Below, in pieces: positions 5,984 to 8,908 of a stretch of 8,908 nt of DNA (its first letter is position 1; each line of letters starts with the position of its first letter). A program made the position numbers and the translations under genes. Origin of the DNA: Vulcanimicrobiota bacterium (GTDB taxonomy: Bacteria; Vulcanimicrobiota; Xenobia; Xenobiales; JADMJV01); assembly GCA_023447635.1 (NCBI GenBank), contig JAEXNA010000130.1, positions 1-8,908 of the forward strand, given 5' to 3'. The notes under the pieces are model-generated. The model did not search any database. It saw only the letters and a list, made by a program, of their open reading frames with translations, and was not told where the DNA came from.

Positions 5984-7713
5984 GAGCCGGAAGAGAACCA
6001 CTCCTTCAGCCGCTCGACCGACCAGGTGTTGATCACCCGATCGGGCGGAACGGCTCCTCGGCGAGCCATGTCGACCCCGTGACGGTGGTTTTCGAACTCG
6101 GCCAGGGAGTGGGCGTCGGTGTTGATGGCTATCAGGCAGCCTTCGGCCAGCGCCAGGTCCAGAAGCTCTTCACTGATGTCCAGACGCCAGGGGTTCGAGT
6201 TGATCTCGACCGCGATGCCGCGTTCGGCACATAGGGCAAACACCCGTTTCCAGTCCGCCGTGTAGCCGTCGCGTCGGGTCAGCAGGCGCCCCGTAGGGTG
6301 GGCCAGCACCTTGACTCTGGGGTGGGCGCTCAAGCCTTGGAGCAGACGCTGGGTCATAGCTTCCGTATCGAGATGAAAGAACGAATGCACCGCCGCCACC
6401 ACGTAGTCCAGAAGGTCGAGCACCTCAGCCGGATAGTCCAGTTCGCCCCCTTCCAGAATGTCGCACTCGGTCCCGGAGAGCAGGGTAAAATCGCCAACTT
6501 TGGCGTTGAGTTCGCGGATTCTTGCGTTCTGCTGAAGCAATCGTTCGACGGTCAGTCCGTTAGCGATCACCAGAGAGCGCGAGTGGTCGGTCACCCCGTA
6601 ATAGCTGTGACCACGACGGCGGGCTTCTTCGGCCATCTCTTCGAGGTCCGACAGCCCGTCCGAGTCGGTGCTGTGAGCGTGCAGATTCCCCTGGACCTGG
6701 ACGGGAGAGAGCAGCGGAGCCGCGCTGGACGACCATAGCTCCTGACGGTGGCGGATCTCGGGCACCAGATGAGAGAGCTTCAGCTCGTCGAGTAGTTCGC
6801 GCTCGGAAAGCCCCTCCCACGGGGTCTCCGGCAAACGTTCCGCGACGTGATCGACGAACTCTTGCGGACCGGTCAGACTGAGCAGATGCCAGGCCGCGTT
6901 CTCCGTACCGCTGACCACGAGCCGCATAGGACAGCCGGAGGGGTGCGCCAGGGTCAGCAGCGGCAGCAGCCCCCCGCCGAGATTTAGCTCGTCCTCACAG
7001 AACGGCACGTTCTCTTCCCGCAGCCGACCTACCAGGGCGGTCAGTGTCGCCCTGGGGTCCAGACAGACCAGCAGGAGATCAAGGGAGGTCGGTTCGGGGG
7101 AGCGTCGCCGCAACAGACCCGTCTCGTGAATTTCAAGCAGGCCGGGAAGGTCGCGCATGCGATCCTGAGTCTGCTCCGACCATTCCTCCAGGCGCCCTTT
7201 GATGTAGGTCGGGACACGCGAAAGCGCTCTTTCCACATCCTCGAGCAGCTTACTGCTGCCCCTGGCCGTGAACCCTTTCAGAGCGGCCACCTTGCCATCA
7301 AGCAGAGCCTGACGGAGCTCGGAGAGGTCCCCCACGCCTAGCTCGCGGTTGAGCAGAGAGGTCTTCTTCGGCCCCAGCCCCGGAAGCCCGGAGATAGCTA
7401 CCAGACCGGGCGGAATCTGAGCCCGTAGCTCCTCGAGCAGCGGGATCGTGCCGTGGCTCAGGAGATGCTCGATCTTTTCGGCGATCGCTTTGCCTACTCC
7501 GGGGATCGAGAGCAAACGGCCGCTCTCGGCAAGCTCGTCCAGGTCGTCCTCGAGCTGACGCATGACCGACGAAGCCTTGACGTAGGCCTTGATCTTGAAC
7601 TTGTTCTCGCCGGCCAGCTCCATGTATTCAGCGATCTCATTGAACGCTTGAGCGGCTTTCTCGTTAAGCGAAAAAAGGGAGCTAGCTCCCTTTTCCGCGC
7701 CAGATTTCGTCAT
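5980..7713 (-). CDS. polX: PolX-family protein: degenerate polymerase domain plus intact PHP phosphoesterase
   Basis: This 577-aa protein has the layout and length of bacterial DNA polymerase X, a gap-filling repair enzyme with a C-terminal PHP 3'-5' exonuclease/phosphatase. Visible parts are helix-hairpin-helix motifs at about 67-81 (SIPGVGKAIAEKI) and 107-121 (GLPGLGPKK), a third at 145-160, a nucleotidyltransferase region at about 190-290, and a PHP domain at about 340-575. The PHP ligands are present: H345/H347, D352, H377, E416, H443, H472, D533/H535. The polymerase site is not: where the family has GS...DxD, this has G199-L200 and S210-L-D212, and the usual third Asp aligns with M263. 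I infer a DNA-binding PHP nuclease without polymerase activity. ATG start, 21 bases after the ftsZ stop, with weak purine-rich GAGAGA upstream. Residues 1-15 precede the conserved domain and are encoded across a terminator-like palindrome. The stop overlaps the mpg start. Confidence 0.93.
   Translation of the reverse strand: MTKSGAEKGASSLFSLNEKAAQAFNEIAEYMELAGENKFKIKAYVKASSVMRQLEDDLDELAESGRLLSIPGVGKAIAEKIEHLLSHGTIPLLEELRAQIPPGLVAISGLPGLGPKKTSLLNRELGVGDLSELRQALLDGKVAALKGFTARGSSKLLEDVERALSRVPTYIKGRLEEWSEQTQDRMRDLPGLLEIHETGLLRRRSPEPTSLDLLLVCLDPRATLTALVGRLREENVPFCEDELNLGGGLLPLLTLAHPSGCPMRLVVSGTENAAWHLLSLTGPQEFVDHVAERLPETPWEGLSERELLDELKLSHLVPEIRHRQELWSSSAAPLLSPVQVQGNLHAHSTDSDGLSDLEEMAEEARRRGHSYYGVTDHSRSLVIANGLTVERLLQQNARIRELNAKVGDFTLLSGTECDILEGGELDYPAEVLDLLDYVVAAVHSFFHLDTEAMTQRLLQGLSAHPRVKVLAHPTGRLLTRRDGYTADWKRVFALCAERGIAVEINSNPWRLDISEELLDLALAEGCLIAINTDAHSLAEFENHRHGVDMARRGAVPPDRVINTWSVERLKEWFSSGS
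7671..7694 (-). terminator. Terminator-shaped palindrome inside the 5' end of polX
   Basis: On the minus strand a perfect 22-bp palindrome (7673-7694) is followed by two more T, giving the order AAAA, GGGAG, loop CTAG, CTCCC, TTTTTT. This is the shape of a rho-independent terminator, with the A-tract making it partly symmetrical. It starts 19 bases after the polX ATG and covers codons for about residues 7-14, before the conserved domain begins. In RNA it could end ftsZ transcripts unless ribosomes on polX cover it. Function is inferred; the structure is seen directly. Confidence 0.55.
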
Positions 7714-7734
7714 GGCGTATCTCTCTATACAGAC

Positions 7735-8908
7735 TTAGTGGTCGGAGTTGGCTTTGCTGCGGCGGAAGATCGCCGGCTCGAGTTCGATGTCCTTGAGCGC
7801 GCTGCCGAAGGTGATCTCTTCCTTGAGGGCGCCCAGCGAGAAGCCAGCTTCCTCGTCGTGCAGCGGCTGCGTCGAAGACGACTGGAATCCGGTGGCCACC
7901 ACGGTGATCCGGATCTCGCCTTCCATGCGCTCGTCGGTGACCGAGCCGAAGATGATCTGAGCTTCGGGGTCGACCGCCTCGGAGATGATGCGAGCCGCCT
8001 CGTTGAGTTCGATCAGAGTCAGGTCGTTACCGCCCGTGATATTGAACAGAACGCCCGTGGCGCCGTCGATGGAAGCTTCCAGCAGCGGCGAGGAGATGGC
8101 GGCGCGGGCCGCTTCCACGGCGCGGTTTTCGCCCGAGGCGATACCGATGCCGAGCAGCGCGCTGCCGGCGTCGGCCATGATGGTCTGCACGTCAGCGAAG
8201 TCGACGTTGATGCGACCGGGCACCGTGATAATCTCGGAAATCCCCTGCACACCGTTGCGCAGCACGTCATCGGCCAGACGGAACGCCTCGTGGATGTTCT
8301 CCTTCTCGGAGACGATCTTGAGCAGGCGGTCGTTGGGGATGGTGATGATGGTGTCGACCTTGTTCTTGAGCTCTTCGACACCCTGCTCGGCCATCTGCAT
8401 ACGGCGAGGGCCTTCAAAAGAGAACGGCTTGGTCACCACGGCTACGGTCAAAGCGCCAGCCTGGCGGGCCAGTTCGGCCACCACGGGAGCGGCCCCGGTC
8501 CCGGTTCCGCCGCCCATACCGGCGGTGATGAACACCATGTCGGCTCCATCGAGCGCCTTGAGCACTTCGTCGGCGTTCTCTTCGACGGCCTTACGGCCGA
8601 CTTCGGGAGCCGAACCGGCGCCCAGTCCGCGCGTGACCTGCGAACCGATGTGGATACGCTGGTCCGCATCACACAGGAACAGCGCCTGAGCGTCAGTGTT
8701 GATGGCGATGAATTCGACACCGCCCAAGCCTTCCTGAATCATGCGGCTGACAGCGTTACAACCGGCGCCGCCGACACCGACCACCTTGATCCCGGCGAAG
8801 TGCTCGAGCTGATGGCGCTGTTCGGCCATCGGGGAAGGCTTCACCGAGGCGGTAAGTCCCTGGGCGACCACGGTCTGCTTGGGCGCAGCGGGCGGCGCGG
8901 GAGGGGCC
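7735..8908 (-). CDS. ftsZ: Cell division GTPase FtsZ, 5' end open at window edge
   Basis: FtsZ is the tubulin-like GTPase that polymerises into the cytoplasmic Z-ring and recruits the division machinery. Numbered from the ATG at 8829 (364 aa), the N-terminal nucleotide-binding segment IKVVGVGGAGCNAV is at 14-27, the tubulin signature GGGTGTG at 106-112, and the T7-loop catalytic NxDxxD (N208, D210, D213) is intact. After about residue 315 comes a short variable linker of roughly 33 residues, then a C-terminal peptide ELEPAIFRRSK that fits the conserved tail binding FtsA or ZipA-type partners. The frame has no stop upstream of 8829. It runs to the edge through a GTG at 8871 and a Pro/Ala-rich stretch with coding-like third positions. 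The true start is therefore either ATG 8829, with only a weak upstream ribosome site, or outside the window. Identity is certain; the start is not. Stop TAA at 7735-7737. Confidence 0.97.
   Translation of the reverse strand, partial: APPAPPAAPKQTVVAQGLTASVKPSPMAEQRHQLEHFAGIKVVGVGGAGCNAVSRMIQEGLGGVEFIAINTDAQALFLCDADQRIHIGSQVTRGLGAGSAPEVGRKAVEENADEVLKALDGADMVFITAGMGGGTGTGAAPVVAELARQAGALTVAVVTKPFSFEGPRRMQMAEQGVEELKNKVDTIITIPNDRLLKIVSEKENIHEAFRLADDVLRNGVQGISEIITVPGRINVDFADVQTIMADAGSALLGIGIASGENRAVEAARAAISSPLLEASIDGATGVLFNITGGNDLTLIELNEAARIISEAVDPEAQIIFGSVTDERMEGEIRITVVATGFQSSSTQPLHDEEAGFSLGALKEEITFGSALKDIELEPAIFRRSKANSDH

Noticed and set aside
7714..7734. TATAGA and the short inverted repeat GTAT...ATAC in the ftsZ-polX gap
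   Set aside because: There is no -35 partner and only a 4-bp A/T-rich stem. It is more simply the purine-rich ribosome-site region of polX.
7985..8689. 234-codon plus-strand open frame opposite ftsZ
   Set aside because: FtsZ is certain on the minus strand. The plus product is Ser/Ala/Thr-rich with no recognisable domain, typical of the strand opposite a conserved gene.

Overview
All nine recognisable genes in this window lie on the minus strand and read from right to left. The DNA is G+C-rich (roughly 60 % by eye, not computed), the spacers are short, and several starts have clear Shine-Dalgarno sequences. This is a bacterial chromosome. The lineage cannot be fixed from the sequence: FtsZ is bacterial, but nothing here is diagnostic of a phylum. 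I see no tRNA, rRNA, insertion sequence, CRISPR array or phage gene, and no gene-free stretch over 300 bases. The largest gaps are 84 and 67 bases.

In transcription order: (1) ftsZ, whose frame stays open to the right edge with a Pro/Ala-rich N-terminal stretch; (2) a PolX-type polymerase/PHP protein, 21 bases later; (3) a 3-methyladenine DNA glycosylase (AAG/Mpg family), overlapping polX by an ATGA; (4) a MacB-type ABC permease, starting directly after the mpg stop; (5) its LolD/MacB-type ATPase, 1 base later; (6) a protein with two zinc ribbons and a helical domain; (7) a NatA/CcmA-type ABC ATPase; (8) a membrane-anchored protein built of four beta-alpha-beta units resembling SPOR half-repeats; (9) an ABC-2 (NatB-type) permease. 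The junctions polX-mpg-permease-ATPase (-4, 0, +1 bases) suggest strong translational coupling, and the other spacings would allow one long transcript.

By family, the cluster joins cell division (FtsZ), DNA repair (PolX/PHP and Mpg) and two different ABC export or envelope systems. The most interesting points are: a perfect 22-bp palindrome followed by a T-run, shaped like an intrinsic terminator, inside the first codons of polX just after ftsZ; loss of two of the three catalytic aspartates and the GS serine in the PolX polymerase domain while the PHP metal ligands are all kept; a Thr-Pro/Gly-Lys low-complexity insert in the extracytoplasmic domain of the MacB-type permease, whose DNA holds three quadruplex motifs on alternating strands; and an SPOR-like repeat protein between the ATPase and permease genes of the second ABC system.
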